Positions 1 to 9,942 of a DNA stretch of 64,000 bases are shown here, piece by piece; within the stretch, counting starts at the first letter, position 1; every line of letters begins with the position of its first letter. Below the pieces are notes generated by a model. The model saw only the letters and a program-made list of their open reading frames with translations. It did no database searches and was not told the DNA's origin. The translations under genes and the position numbers were made by a program. Source of the stretch: Clostridioides difficile ATCC 9689 = DSM 1296 (GTDB lineage: Bacteria > Bacillota > Clostridia > Peptostreptococcales > Peptostreptococcaceae); the NCBI RefSeq assembly GCF_001077535.1, contig NZ_CP011968.1, positions 744,001 through 808,000 on the forward strand, in the 5' to 3' direction.

Positions 1-123
1 TATTAGTTGTTAAATTAGGAAATATTAAAAAAAATATATATTTATATTTAAACTATTTTGTTATTTATATAAAAATACTTATCTAGTTACTAGCAATTAT
101 TAGTAGAAATGGGGGAAATAGAG

Positions 124-1362
124 ATGAATAAGGGATTTTACAAATTAAATTCAGTGGTATTGAACTTTGATATTAAGAATGATGTTAACAAGATAAGATT
201 TAATCATTATATAATGAGAAAAGAAAACATACAAAGACTTCAAGGAACTCTGCCAAACGGACAATTTTATATGACAGTGAGAAGAGCTGCTACAGATTTA
301 CAACTTTCTATTTCTACTATAAGTAGGCTTGTAAAAGAGTTTTTGGATTTAGGGATAATAAGATTAGTGTCTAAGGGTGTAAAAGGTAATCGTTCTGTAT
401 ATAGTTACGTAAGTATAGAGTTTAATGGAAGTTTATTTGATGATAGTAAATATATGGAACTTGACTGTGTATGTAATGATGAATTTATTGATAATAGTGG
501 CATAGAGTTTGATTGTGATAGCAAAGATAATTCTTTTAATGGAGATATAAATGTAGAAACTGTGCATTGCATTAATGAGTATTTCTCTGATGATGATGTA
601 GAGCATAATTATAACAATTTCTATAACAAAGATACTATGAAGGATAAAGCCATTTCTAATATTAGCACTATCAAAAAATATATTGATGAATCTTTTGATA
701 CAAATAAATCAGAAAATTCTAACTTACAACAGGAGTCAATAAATTTCAACTTTAATGATACATGCAATGAAATAGATAAAAGAACGAATAATAGTATAGA
801 AAATAATCAAAATAAAAGGCCTATGAGATTGAGTGACATCAGTGTTTTAAGTGATAAAGGTATGACAAATAAAAAGAATTACTTTAATCATAATCATGGT
901 ATACAAAAAGGGACTAAATCTGTAACAAAGAAAAAAGAATCCTTAAATAAATTTAATAAAAAAAATATACAGCAAAGCATTATAAATATGCTAAATAAAA
1001 AATCAGGTAAGAATTTTAAAATCGATTCTCCAATAAGCATAAAACTTATCAATGAAAGGCTAAAGGAAGGCTATGTCTTAGAAGATTTCTACAAAGTTAT
1101 TGAGGTAAAAGTGGCTAAGTGGAAAAATACCATAATGGAAATGTATATAAGACCAGAAACCTTGTTTAGCTATAAGTTTGAATCCTATGTAAATGAAAAC
1201 ATATCTATGAAAAGTCAAAGTAATGTTCACCCATGTAAAGAAGGCAATAGTAATGATAGCAGTAATTATATACATTCTGATTATACAACATATGATGGCA
1301 GTGTGCGTGAGAGAAAAAAATATGAGAATGTAAGATACTGGAATCCTATATGTGAAATTTAA
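124..1362 (+). CDS. Phage-type replication organizer (winged helix plus Phg_2220_C-like domain)
   Basis: The N-terminal third (residues about 30-105) reads as a winged-helix DNA-binding domain, with an SISTISRLVKEF recognition-helix-like stretch. The middle (about 110-290) is Asn/Asp/Ser-rich and low complexity, probably a linker. The C-terminus (about 300-365) has the pattern of the conserved phage C-terminal domain Phg_2220_C (PF09524): INERLKEGY, then a VIEVKVAKW segment, then YIRPETLF. Such proteins bind the replication origin and load the helicase in phages and related elements; the DnaB-like gene at 2286 fits this. An in-frame ATG at 109 exists, but GGGGGA at 111-116 is spaced correctly for the ATG at 124. 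Family assignment is from motif memory, not a search. Confidence 0.7.
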   Translation: MNKGFYKLNSVVLNFDIKNDVNKIRFNHYIMRKENIQRLQGTLPNGQFYMTVRRAATDLQLSISTISRLVKEFLDLGIIRLVSKGVKGNRSVYSYVSIEFNGSLFDDSKYMELDCVCNDEFIDNSGIEFDCDSKDNSFNGDINVETVHCINEYFSDDDVEHNYNNFYNKDTMKDKAISNISTIKKYIDESFDTNKSENSNLQQESINFNFNDTCNEIDKRTNNSIENNQNKRPMRLSDISVLSDKGMTNKKNYFNHNHGIQKGTKSVTKKKESLNKFNKKNIQQSIINMLNKKSGKNFKIDSPISIKLINERLKEGYVLEDFYKVIEVKVAKWKNTIMEMYIRPETLFSYKFESYVNENISMKSQSNVHPCKEGNSNDSSNYIHSDYTTYDGSVRERKKYENVRYWNPICEI

Positions 1363-1425
1363 TTAGTTTAAGAATGTATTTATGATAAATAAGATATTAA
1401 TAGAGAATAGTGAGCTATAGCAAAT

Positions 1426-2130
1426 GATATATCAATAGTTGGTAGTAAGTTATATTAAGCAAGATATTACTATCAGGTAGTGAATTGTATTGAACGATAT
1501 ATCAATAATTGGTAGTAAATTATATTAAGTAAGATATTACTATCAGGTAGTGAATTATATTGAACGATATATTAATAATTGGCAGTAAATTATATTAAAT
1601 AAGATATTACTATAGAGTAATGAATTATATTGGACGATATATCAATAATTGGTAGTAAATTATATTAAGTAAGATATTACTATCAGGTAGTGAATTATAT
1701 TGAACGATATATTAATAATTGGCAGTAAATTATATTAAATAAGATATTACTATAGAGTAATGAATTATATTGAACGATATATTAATAATTGGCAGTAAGT
1801 TATATCAAATAAGATATTACTATAGAGTAATGAATTATATTGAACGATATATTAATAATTGGCAGTAAATTATATTAAATAAGATATTAATATTGGATAG
1901 TGAATTATATTGAACGATATATCAATAATTGGTAGTAAATTATATTAAATAAGATATTAATATTGGATAGTGAATTATATTGAACGATATATTAATAATT
2001 GGCAGTAAGTTATATCAAATAAGATATTACTATCAAGTAGTGAATTATATTGAACAATATATTAATAATTGGTAGTAAAGTATATCAAATAAGATATTGC
2101 TATTATGTAGTAAATTATATAAAACAATGT
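1426..2130. repeat. Tandem array, 70-bp unit, about 10 copies
   Basis: A unit beginning gatatatcaataattggtag recurs every 70 bp from 1426 (1426, 1496, 1566 and so on) with scattered substitutions. Each unit is itself two diverged halves of about 35 bp: a gatatat...ttatatta half and a gatatta...ttatattg half. The array is AT-rich and full of stops, so it is not coding. It fills the gap between the replication organizer and the helicase, where an origin or iteron cluster could sit, but similar arrays occur elsewhere in the window far from any replication gene. Confidence 0.9.
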
Positions 2131-2285
2131 ATCAGAATAAATAGTATATTAATAATTTGTAGTATATCATGACGAATAATACAGTCATAACAAATAGTGA
2201 GTCATAACAAATAATGTATTTATAATTGATAATGTATTTAAAAATCAAAATATAAAAACTTATAAGGAAAGAGAGATTAATTTAT

Positions 2286-3587
2286 ATGGGTAAATCAAAA
2301 GATGTTGAAATAGAGAAGTCTATTTTAGGCACAATTCTTTTAGACAATAAATTAAGCTATAAGCTAGATGAATTAAATGAAAACATGTTTATGAATGATA
2401 TATGTCTTGAGATATTTAAAATTATGAAAGAACTTAAAAAAGAAAACATAGTGATTGATGTGGCCACTGTGAAATCAAAGATAGATAGAAAATCTCTAGC
2501 AATAAAAACAAGTGATGTGACTAATCTAATTACTTGGGGTCAGAATTTTGGTCTTGATGGTCATATTAAAATTTTAAAAGAAAATTTAGCTAGAAGAAGC
2601 ATAAATCAAAATTGCCAAAACCTTTTACACAGCCTAAACCTTGGAGAAAATATCGATACTTGTATTTACAAATTTGAAAGTAATATAAAGGAGATTTTGG
2701 ACAAGGATACTTATGAAAATGATGATGTAAATAGTATAGCAGGGAAGGTGCTTGATTTTTTAGAAAACAAAAAAGATATTGGATTTAAATTTGGTATAAA
2801 ATTACTTGATACCACTATAGGAGGTCTTTTTAAAGGAGAGCTAACCACAATAGCAGCTAAATCGGGGGTTGGGAAGACTGCTTTGGCACTTCAAATAATG
2901 TTAAATTCATTTAAGCAAGGTAAAAAAACTTTATTTATAAGTAGAGAAATGACCAGTGAGCAAGTATTTATGAGAAATATATGCAGAGTAACTGGTGTAA
3001 GTACAAGGAATATGAAATCTAAAGAAATAGATGAAAATGATTGGAAACTTATTGTAAATGCTATAGGTGATTTAAGCGAAAATAACTTAATTTATATCAA
3101 TGATAAGATAGATACAATTAGTGCAATTAGAAAGAGGATAAGGCAGGTAAAGCCAGATTTATTAATAGTGGATTATGTGCAACTCCTTACATCTCAGAAA
3201 AGCATGGATAAGAGAGAAAGGGAAGTAGCTACTTTTTCGAGAGAACTTAAAAATATGACTTTAGATTTTAATATACCTGTAATCCAATTAAGTCAGTTAA
3301 ATGATGAAATGAAAGATTCAAGACCTTATGGAGATAGACCTATGAGAGATAGCAAAGCCATCTACCACGATAGCAACAATGTGGTTTATATACATCAATT
3401 AAAGGGGAGTGATTATGAAGAAGCAGTGAGAGATATTGGAGAAAGTGAGGAGGCAGTTAGAGCATCAGAATACAGGGGAATTAAGATGGTTGATTTAATA
3501 GTTGCGAAGTGTAGAGATGGACAGACTAGGCATAAGCATTTTTGTTACTTTGGGGATAAGTTACATTTTCAAGAACTAAATTATTAG
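2286..3587 (+). CDS. DnaB-like replicative helicase
   Basis: The protein has the two-domain DnaB layout: an N-terminal helical domain (about 8-105, starting EKSILGTILLD) and a RecA-type helicase domain (about 165-430). Walker A is AAKSGVGKT at 190-198, Walker B is LLIVDYVQLL with its Asp at 296, and a SREMTSEQ motif follows Walker A. At 433 residues it is close to normal DnaB length. A chromosomal DnaB would normally sit with other replication genes; here it follows a phage-type replication organizer, so it is probably the element's own helicase, unwinding DNA at its origin. The start follows an AAGGAAAGAGAG ribosome binding region. Confidence 0.88.
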   Translation: MGKSKDVEIEKSILGTILLDNKLSYKLDELNENMFMNDICLEIFKIMKELKKENIVIDVATVKSKIDRKSLAIKTSDVTNLITWGQNFGLDGHIKILKENLARRSINQNCQNLLHSLNLGENIDTCIYKFESNIKEILDKDTYENDDVNSIAGKVLDFLENKKDIGFKFGIKLLDTTIGGLFKGELTTIAAKSGVGKTALALQIMLNSFKQGKKTLFISREMTSEQVFMRNICRVTGVSTRNMKSKEIDENDWKLIVNAIGDLSENNLIYINDKIDTISAIRKRIRQVKPDLLIVDYVQLLTSQKSMDKREREVATFSRELKNMTLDFNIPVIQLSQLNDEMKDSRPYGDRPMRDSKAIYHDSNNVVYIHQLKGSDYEEAVRDIGESEEAVRASEYRGIKMVDLIVAKCRDGQTRHKHFCYFGDKLHFQELNY

Positions 3588-3662
3588 GTCAATAAAGTAG
3601 TAATAACAAGCTTATTAAAAGTCGGGGAATAGCAAATAGATTATAAAATATGAGGTGAAAAT

Positions 3663-3938
3663 ATGTTGGAATTAACAAAAATTATAGAATTACTTGAAGA
3701 ACACAAGATAGAAGTAAGTATTCCAAAGGAGTTACATAAGTATAGTTTATTGGAATACCTTGAATTGTGTCAACAAAGTGGGGGAACATATTTTTATATT
3801 AAAACACTGGAAGGGGCTTTAAAAGAGGCTAGAAATGAGCTTATGATTAAATTGTTTAATGGGAAAAATTATATGGAATTAGCGAGGATGTTTGAAATGA
3901 GTGTTATTAATGTCAGGCATATTGTTAGAAAAAAATAG
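3663..3938 (+). CDS. Small Mor-like helix-turn-helix protein
   Basis: A 91-residue protein with a good ribosome binding site (GAGGTGA). The C-terminal half (about 50-88) has a helix-turn-helix pattern, NYMELARMFEMSVINVRHIV, typical of Mor/C-family transcription activators of phages and mobile elements. The N-terminus is helical and charged. It lies 75 bp after the helicase and probably belongs to the same element, perhaps as its regulator. Family membership is inferred from the pattern; a DNA-binding role is likely, the target unknown. Confidence 0.6.
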   Translation: MLELTKIIELLEEHKIEVSIPKELHKYSLLEYLELCQQSGGTYFYIKTLEGALKEARNELMIKLFNGKNYMELARMFEMSVINVRHIVRKK

Positions 3939-4385
3939 ATATTTTTGGAGAATACAAGTGTGATATACTTCTGAAATAGAAGTTATTATAGTTGAAATAA
4001 AATTGTGGTTAATAAATTAAAGTTGTGTATAAGTTTAAGATTATAGAGGAGTATAAGTGTGATTAACAGCATGATTTTGTGAATAAAATTGAGGATATAT
4101 ATGAGTTAAATGTGTGATTAATAAGGTAAGGTTGTGTATAAGATTATGAGTATTTAAAAGGAGGGGCTATAATTAATAGTGTAGAGTTGTGTGTTTGCTT
4201 AAGATTATATAATAATTTAATAGATTAAACTATACTAATAAGGTAAAATCGTGTGTTTAGTTAAAGCTTATTATAAAATCTTGATATGTGATTAATGATG
4301 CAATATGTGAATAAAGTTAAGATTATAATAGATTTAACCTGTGGCTAATAGAATAAAATTGTGAATAAAGTTAAGATTATAATAG

Positions 4386-5015
4386 GTTTAATCTGTGACT
4401 AATAGAGTAAGAGTGTAAATAGAGATAAACTTCAATATGAGCTTAACCTATGATTAATAGAGTAAGAGTGTAAATAGAGATAAACTTCAATATGAGCTTA
4501 ACCTATGATTAATAGAGTAAGAGTGTAAATAGAGATAAACTTCAATATGGGTTTAACTTGTGATTAATAGAGTAGGGTGTAACTAAAGATAAACTTCAAT
4601 ATGAGTTTAACTTGTGATTAATAGAGTAAGGTGCAACTAAAGATAAACTTCAATATGAGCTTAACCTATGATTAATAGAGTAAGAGTGTAACTAAAGATA
4701 AACTTCAATATGGGTTTAACTTGTGGTTAATAGAGTAAGAGTGTAAATAGAGATAAACTTCAATATGGGCTTAACTTGTGATTAATAGAGTAAGAGTGTA
4801 ACTAAAGATAAACTTCAATATGAGCTTAACCTATGATTAATAGAGTAAGAATGTAAATAGAGATAAACTTCAATATGAGTTTAACTTGTGGCTAATAGAG
4901 TAAGAGTGTAAATAGAGATAAACTTCAATATGGGTTTAACCTGTGGTTAATAGAGTAGGGTGTAACTAAAGATAAACTTCAATATGAGTTTAACTTGTGG
5001 CTAATAGAATAAGAT
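4386..5015. repeat. Tandem array, 55-bp unit, about 11-12 copies
   Basis: Units with the core gagataaacttcaatatg and a ttaatagagtaagagtgtaa segment recur about every 55 bp (for example gcttaacc at 4441 and 4496), with small indels. Weaker related sequence reaches back to about 3990. There is no coding potential on either strand. The stretch 3940-5160 otherwise holds no gene that I can see. Confidence 0.88.
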
Positions 5016-5163
5016 TGTGAATAAAGTTATAGTTTTAGATGGGTATTAACCTGTTACTAATAGAATATGATTAGGTGTAAAATTATAGAGCTGTATAAGA
5101 AAATATTATAGATATATTAAATATTAGATAATAAATATTTATATAGATACACAAAAGAAAAGG

Positions 5164-5203
5164 CGATATGAAGCTAAACTTAATGACTTCATATCGTTTT
5201 TTA
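5164..5203 (+). terminator. Rho-independent terminator
   Basis: Perfect 10-bp stem (cgatatgaag at 5164-5173 with cttcatatcg at 5187-5196), a 13-nt loop and a following run of T. It ends whatever transcript comes from the array region and insulates the ferredoxin gene. Confidence 0.8.
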
Positions 5204-5325
5204 TTTGAAACTCCTTTGTATTTAGAGTGTGATTTTTAATATTGAGGTTTTATGTGATTAAGTCACAGATAAAAAGTAAGTATCTTGATATAATTCTTAT
5301 AGATTAATAATATAGGGAGGTTATT

Positions 5326-5556
5326 ATGTCTAATAAAAAAAAGAAGTATGCAAATATTTTAGCAAATGAGTGCGTTGCTTGTGGTAGCTGTATAAAAGCA
5401 TGTCCAAGAAGTGCTATCTCAGTTCCATGTGGCATTAGTGCAAAAATTAATAGAGATTTATGTGTTGGATGTGGGATTTGTGAAAAGATATGTCCAGCAT
5501 CTGTAATTGAGATTATAACAATATTAAAAGAGGAAGAAGGTAAGTGTCATGAATAA
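5326..5556 (+). CDS. 2[4Fe-4S] ferredoxin-type protein
   Basis: A 76-residue protein with two classical cluster motifs: CVACGSCIKACP near residues 17-28 and CVGCGICEKICP near 47-58. Each supplies four cysteines for a [4Fe-4S] cluster, so it should carry electrons in the cytoplasm. The ribosome binding site is AGGGAGG. Its stop overlaps the start of the next gene by 8 bp, and that gene encodes a membrane iron-sulfur protein, so the pair is translationally coupled and probably forms one electron-transfer unit. The redox partner is not visible here. Confidence 0.9.
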   Translation: MSNKKKKYANILANECVACGSCIKACPRSAISVPCGISAKINRDLCVGCGICEKICPASVIEIITILKEEEGKCHE

Positions 5557-6130
5557 TAAAAAACATTGGTATGACTATTTATGGATTTTTTCTTCAATAT
5601 ATTTGATATTGGGATTTGTAAATATTATTTTCGCTTGGATTGGGCTAATTTGTTTCTTTGTTCCACTAGCTATTTCTATTGTTAAGGGAAATAAAGCTTA
5701 CTGTAATAAGTATTGTGGAAGAGGGCAACTGTTTAATTTGCTTGGAAATAAATTGAAGCTGTCAAGAAATAGAGATATTCCTAAATTTATTAGAAGTAAG
5801 TGGTTTAGATATGGGTTTTTGACATTTTTTATGGTAATGTTTGCTAATATGCTTTTTTCAACTTATTTAGTGTTTGAAGGAAGTAGAAATTTTAAAGAAG
5901 TAGTGACTTTGTTGTGGACTATAAAAATGCCTTGGCAATGGGCGTATCATGGAACTTTAGTTTCACCTTGGGTGGTACAGTTTGCATTTGGTTTTTATAG
6001 TGTTATGCTTACATCAACTGTTCTTGGTTTGATTACTATGATATTGTTTAAACCTCGTTCATGGTGTGTTTATTGCCCTATGGGTACTATGACTCAGATG
6101 ATATGTAAGGCAAAGAGTAAGTCTGTATAG
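5549..6130 (+). CDS. Membrane 4Fe-4S binding protein (NapH/NirI-like)
   Basis: About four membrane segments (residues about 10-45, 85-110, 140-170) with two cysteine motifs: YCNKYCGRG near residue 50 and CVYCPMGTMTQMIC close to the C-terminus. This layout resembles the polyferredoxin-type membrane proteins NapH, NirI and RnfB-associated proteins that pass electrons across or along the membrane. The coding start overlaps the ferredoxin gene upstream. The natural electron donor and acceptor cannot be told from the sequence. Confidence 0.7.
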   Translation: MNNKKHWYDYLWIFSSIYLILGFVNIIFAWIGLICFFVPLAISIVKGNKAYCNKYCGRGQLFNLLGNKLKLSRNRDIPKFIRSKWFRYGFLTFFMVMFANMLFSTYLVFEGSRNFKEVVTLLWTIKMPWQWAYHGTLVSPWVVQFAFGFYSVMLTSTVLGLITMILFKPRSWCVYCPMGTMTQMICKAKSKSV

Positions 6131-6213
6131 AAAGGCCTTATGTGATATTTACAGTTTTGTTCAAGTAGAGATGAGTAGTAGGTTTGAATATATATGACAA
6201 ATATATGAGTATA

Positions 6214-6264
6214 GGGGCATAGATTTAGTTTGTGTAAGGCAAACTGATTTATGCTTCTTTTTTA
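6214..6264 (+). terminator. Terminator of the iron-sulfur gene pair
   Basis: Imperfect stem (gcatagatttagtttg with caaactgatttatgc) followed by ttcttttttat. The remaining stretch, 6265-6660, shows nothing I can name. Confidence 0.65.
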
Positions 6265-6663
6265 TGTCTTAGATTATTGGCTAAGTAGAAACAATGAATT
6301 TAGATATTAAGAATTATTCAGTTATTTGAAGAAAATAGAATAATAATTAACATTATATGAATGGATATTCATTACATATAAGCAGTTAATAGCAAGATTT
6401 ATTTAATATGAAATAGGTCAAGTATTTAAACTAAATAAGGTCATGACAATTAATATAAGTATAGATATAAAAAGATTAGAAGTTATAACTTATAAAAGGT
6501 ATTCTATATAAGTAGTATGTGGAAAATAGTCAAATTAACTTATTAGAAACAAAAAATATACATAAAAAATAAATGTAAATATCAAATAAGATACTATATA
6601 AAAATAGATATAAGTATCTTTTTTATTATTGAAATTATGAAAATATATTTTATTTTACACAAA

Positions 6664-6707
6664 AAAGAGTGCCTCATGAACTAAAAAGTTCATTTTGAGA
6701 CACACTT
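6664..6707 (-). terminator. Terminator of the Crp/Fnr gene, member of a dispersed hairpin family
   Basis: Read on the minus strand it is gtgtctcaaaatgaac, ttttta, gttcatgaggcac, then tcttttttgtg: a long hairpin with a T tract directly after the stop at 6708. Nearly the same 46-bp sequence occurs at 15797-15843 and 32141-32187. Confidence 0.8.
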
Positions 6708-7385
6708 TTACAGTGTCAAAGAACGAAGTTTATCCTTATCCAATACTTTTATACCACCACGAGATAAAGACACAATACCTTCTCTAGCAAAATATTTCAA
6801 CATTCTCGATACAACTTCTCTGGCACTACCCATATACTTAGCAATTTGCTCATGAGTCATATTTATAGTGCTACTGCCATTTTTAGCTATCTCATCAATT
6901 AAAAAAGATGCCAAACGCTTATCAAAACTCATAAAAAGAATTTGTTGTATAGCCCACATAACATCAGAAAAACGTTCGGTAGCTAATTTATATGAAAATA
7001 ACTCTGCATGAATATTTTCTGTAGATAATTTTGCAAAAACAGAGGAACTAATCTGTATAATATCGCAGTCCGTTTCAGCATCTACATAGACATCAAAAGT
7101 TATTGTTTTTAGAATACAGGAAGCTGATAAAATACATACATCTCCATCATCAAGTCGGAACAGTGTAACCTCTCGACCTTCATCTGAAAGTATGTATGTA
7201 CGCACTGTTCCAGACTTTATAATCAAAATACCAATACAGTCACTATCACCACAATGTACTGGATTCCCTTTTTTGTAATGCGAGGTATTTGCTGAAGAAA
7301 TTAATAATTCTTTTTGTAAGTCAGTAAGTTTATCCCAAAAAGGCAAGCTATGTGTAAGTATATCAATTTCATTTTGTGAAATCAT
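6708..7385 (-). CDS. Crp/Fnr-family transcriptional regulator
   Basis: A 225-residue protein with a cyclic-nucleotide-binding-type beta-barrel (about 20-125, with HCGDSDCIGILIIKSGTVR and VTLFRLDDGDVC segments), a dimerisation helix and a C-terminal winged helix (about 150-220, containing MTHEQIAKYMGSAREVVSRMLKYF). That helix pattern is standard for Crp/Fnr regulators. It lacks the N-terminal cysteine cluster of classical Fnr, so oxygen sensing through an iron-sulfur cluster is unlikely; the ligand is unknown. The start is supported by AAAGGAG. It is a single-gene unit with its own terminator. Confidence 0.87.
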   Translation of the reverse strand: MISQNEIDILTHSLPFWDKLTDLQKELLISSANTSHYKKGNPVHCGDSDCIGILIIKSGTVRTYILSDEGREVTLFRLDDGDVCILSASCILKTITFDVYVDAETDCDIIQISSSVFAKLSTENIHAELFSYKLATERFSDVMWAIQQILFMSFDKRLASFLIDEIAKNGSSTINMTHEQIAKYMGSAREVVSRMLKYFAREGIVSLSRGGIKVLDKDKLRSLTL

Positions 7386-7573
7386 ACAATATCTCCTTTC
7401 TTAAATTGTTATAATCCCATGATACAAGTGAATAGATAAATTGACAAGTAGTTTGTTAAGAGGATTATTTAGTCAGATAGTAATAGTATGATTTATGTAG
7501 AAAAAATATGATAATATGTATTCTTGCTATTAATGAGAAAGTAATATGTTTTGATGATAGTAGGTTTGTATAA

Positions 7574-8938
7574 CTAATGCATACCGTTTATTTTTAAAAG
7601 ATTAAGTTCCTTATGTAACCTTATAGACATAAAACCAGCAATTATAGCAGCCATCAAATCGGCTATTGGTTGTGCATATAAGATACCATTTAACCCATAG
7701 AATACAGGAATAATCAAAATTATAGGGATAAAACAGACACCTTGTCTACACATACCTAAAAATCCACCTTCCTTTGCTTTTCCTAGTGCGAGGAATAATG
7801 TAGAATACACTGTATAGAATCCAAATAGCATAAATGAAAACCCATTTGCCCTAAGAGCTTTACTACCATTTTCTATTAATAAAATGTCACCACTTGTAAA
7901 TTGTGAAATTATAGATTTTGGGAAGAGTATCAATATAAGACCAAGCACTACACAAAATACTGTAGTCCATAATATGGAAGTTTTTATTGCTATATGTAAT
8001 CTATCGTAGTTCTTTGAACCAAAATTATAACCAGCAATTGGTTGGAAACCTTTTATAAAACCAAATACAATAAGACTACCTAAAGATGTTATTCGTGTTA
8101 CAGCACCCATTCCAGCTATCACAGAATCACCATACTTTGTAGCCTCCATATTAGTTAATGTAATGGCAAGACTAGTCAATAATTGAAATATTAAGGTAGG
8201 TATGCCAATTTTTAGGATTTCTGAAAAAATTTCTTTTGAAAAACAGCATTCGTTAATTCTAAAACTAAATATACTTTTCTTGCTTAAAATATATCCTACA
8301 TAAACAAGTGTTGAAGCAATCTGTGAGATAGCTGTTGCAATAGAAGCACCCCTTACCCCCAGACCAAAAGTATAAATGAATATCGGGTCTAAAATCATAT
8401 TAAGCAAAGCACCTAATAACATAGCACACATAGTTGTTTTAGCAGCTCCTTCACTTGTGACAATATTAGTCATAGTGACATTGAATATATTAAAAATAGA
8501 TGACACGACATAAATGCTAGCATAAGATATTGCATAAGGCATAATACTTTTTGTAGCTCCTAACAATTTTAAAATTGGATTGAGAAAAATCATAATCACA
8601 ATAATAACTAATGTACCCACTATAATACTACTGTAAATAGATGTACTTACCACTTTTCCTGCTTTTTCATTATCACCATGCCCTAAAAGTCTGGCAATAT
8701 ATGAAGCAGCTCCATTTCCAAACAATAATCCTAATCCCACAACAAGCTGACCTAATGGAAATGCAACGGATATAGCTCCCATTTGACTTGTTCCAAGTCC
8801 ACCCACAAAGTATGCATCAACCAAATTGTATAATGCAGTTATCATCATACCTATCATGGTAGGTAATCCCATAGATAACAATGCTTTTGAGATTGGGGCA
8901 GACCCTAATAATTCAATTCTTTTGTTACTTTCTTTCAT
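7574..8938 (-). CDS. MATE-family multidrug efflux pump
   Basis: About 454 residues with twelve predicted membrane helices in two homologous halves, as in MATE (NorM/MepA-type) Na+ or H+ antiporters that export drugs. The N-terminal GLPTMIGMMITALYNLVDAYFVG segment and internal VGLGLLFGNGAASYIARLLG segment are typical of the MepA branch. A GTG at 8947 is in frame, but it abuts the ribosome binding site GGGGAG; the ATG at 8938 has proper spacing. The gene is divergent from a PadR regulator, and two palindromes lie between them, so the pump is probably repressed by that regulator and induced by a substrate. Confidence 0.87.
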   Translation of the reverse strand: MKESNKRIELLGSAPISKALLSMGLPTMIGMMITALYNLVDAYFVGGLGTSQMGAISVAFPLGQLVVGLGLLFGNGAASYIARLLGHGDNEKAGKVVSTSIYSSIIVGTLVIIVIMIFLNPILKLLGATKSIMPYAISYASIYVVSSIFNIFNVTMTNIVTSEGAAKTTMCAMLLGALLNMILDPIFIYTFGLGVRGASIATAISQIASTLVYVGYILSKKSIFSFRINECCFSKEIFSEILKIGIPTLIFQLLTSLAITLTNMEATKYGDSVIAGMGAVTRITSLGSLIVFGFIKGFQPIAGYNFGSKNYDRLHIAIKTSILWTTVFCVVLGLILILFPKSIISQFTSGDILLIENGSKALRANGFSFMLFGFYTVYSTLFLALGKAKEGGFLGMCRQGVCFIPIILIIPVFYGLNGILYAQPIADLMAAIIAGFMSIRLHKELNLLKINGMH

Positions 8939-8980
8939 ACTTAACACTCCCCTTCTATTGACATTAAGTCTAAATTATAA

Positions 8981-9028
8981 TACTATAAATTATAGTAAGT
9001 ATGGAAAATAGTACTATAATTTATAGTA
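8981..9028. promoter_or_regulatory. Twin PadR-type operators
   Basis: Two 17-bp palindromes, tactataaattatagta (8981-8997) and tactataatttatagta (9012-9028), lie 31 bp apart centre to centre, about three helical turns, between the divergent MATE and PadR genes. Their symmetry and position suit a dimeric repressor controlling both genes. Confidence 0.8.
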
Positions 9029-9065
9029 TTTGTCAATAGTAAGAAAACTAAAGGAGATGATTTTT

Positions 9066-9587
9066 ATGGCTACAATAGATTTAATTGTATTGGGAATAGT
9101 AAAGCAACAACCCAAGAGTGCTTATGATATTCAAAAGGCAGTGGAATACAGGAATATATCACGTTGGGTTAAAATAAGTACACCATCAATTTATAAAAAA
9201 GTAATTCAATTAGAACAAAAGGGATATATTGAAAGTAAAACTGTGAAGAATGGAAAAATGCCAGAAAAAGCAGTTTATTCATTAACTGAATTAGGTGAGA
9301 CACATTTTTTAGATTTAATGTTTGATACATCTAGCAAACCAATAAATATTCTTTTAGATTTTAATGCTGTTATAGTAAATTTAAATAGCCTTACACCAGA
9401 AAAACAGAAATTATGTCTCAATAATATTGAAGAGAATGTTCAAGAGTTAAAGAAAACTATTGAGGAAAATATAAGTATAAAGACAGAAGTACCAGAGACA
9501 GCAAAAGCAGTGTTGGAGCAACAGTTGGTGCTAGCACAAGCATTGGAAACCTGGATAAATTCTTTAAAAGATAATATGGGAAATTAG
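9066..9587 (+). CDS. PadR-family transcriptional regulator
   Basis: The first ~80 residues are a PadR winged helix: IDLIVLGIVKQQPKSAYDIQ, then STPSIYKKVIQLEQKGYIES, then a beta-wing. The remainder (about 90-172) is a long helical dimerisation region of the Vir-type. The ATG at 9030 is upstream of the ribosome binding site; AAAGGAGATGA fits the ATG at 9066. Divergent from the MATE pump with twin operators between, it is likely to repress both itself and the pump. Confidence 0.88.
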   Translation: MATIDLIVLGIVKQQPKSAYDIQKAVEYRNISRWVKISTPSIYKKVIQLEQKGYIESKTVKNGKMPEKAVYSLTELGETHFLDLMFDTSSKPINILLDFNAVIVNLNSLTPEKQKLCLNNIEENVQELKKTIEENISIKTEVPETAKAVLEQQLVLAQALETWINSLKDNMGN

Positions 9588-9732
9588 AATTAGAGAAGCT
9601 AACTTAATAATCATTAAACAAAAACCAGCATATTTAATAATGAGATATTAGAAAAAATAAAACAAATGATATAAACTGAAAAGTATATTTAAAATAAAGC
9701 TCACTTAATTGAGGGAGAATGTTAAACTTTTT

Positions 9733-9942
9733 AAGAGCAAGAGCAAGAGCAAGAGCAAGAGCAAGAGCAAGAGCAAGAGCAAGAGCAAGAGCAAGAGCAA
9801 GAGCAAGAGCAAGAGCAAGAGCAAGAGCAAGAGCAAGAGCAAGAGCAAGAGCAAGAGCAAGAGCAAGAGCAAGAGCAAGAGCAAGAGCAAGAGCAAGAGC
9901 AAGAGCAAGAGCAAGAGCAAGAGCAAGAGCAAGAGCAAGAGC
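9733..9942. repeat. Hexanucleotide microsatellite (AAGAGC) x 35, probable MLVA locus A6Cd
   Basis: Exactly 35 perfect copies of AAGAGC (210 bp) with no interruption. All frames are open through it on both strands (RA, KS, LL and CS dipeptide runs), an artefact of the six-base period. The unit matches the C. difficile typing locus known as A6Cd (established knowledge), whose copy number varies between isolates through slippage. Confidence 0.95.

Noticed and set aside
1426..2130. Possible CRISPR array
   Set aside because: The repeats are directly adjacent with no unique spacers, and the unit is 70 bp with internal halves. No cas gene is present. The same applies to the other arrays in the window.
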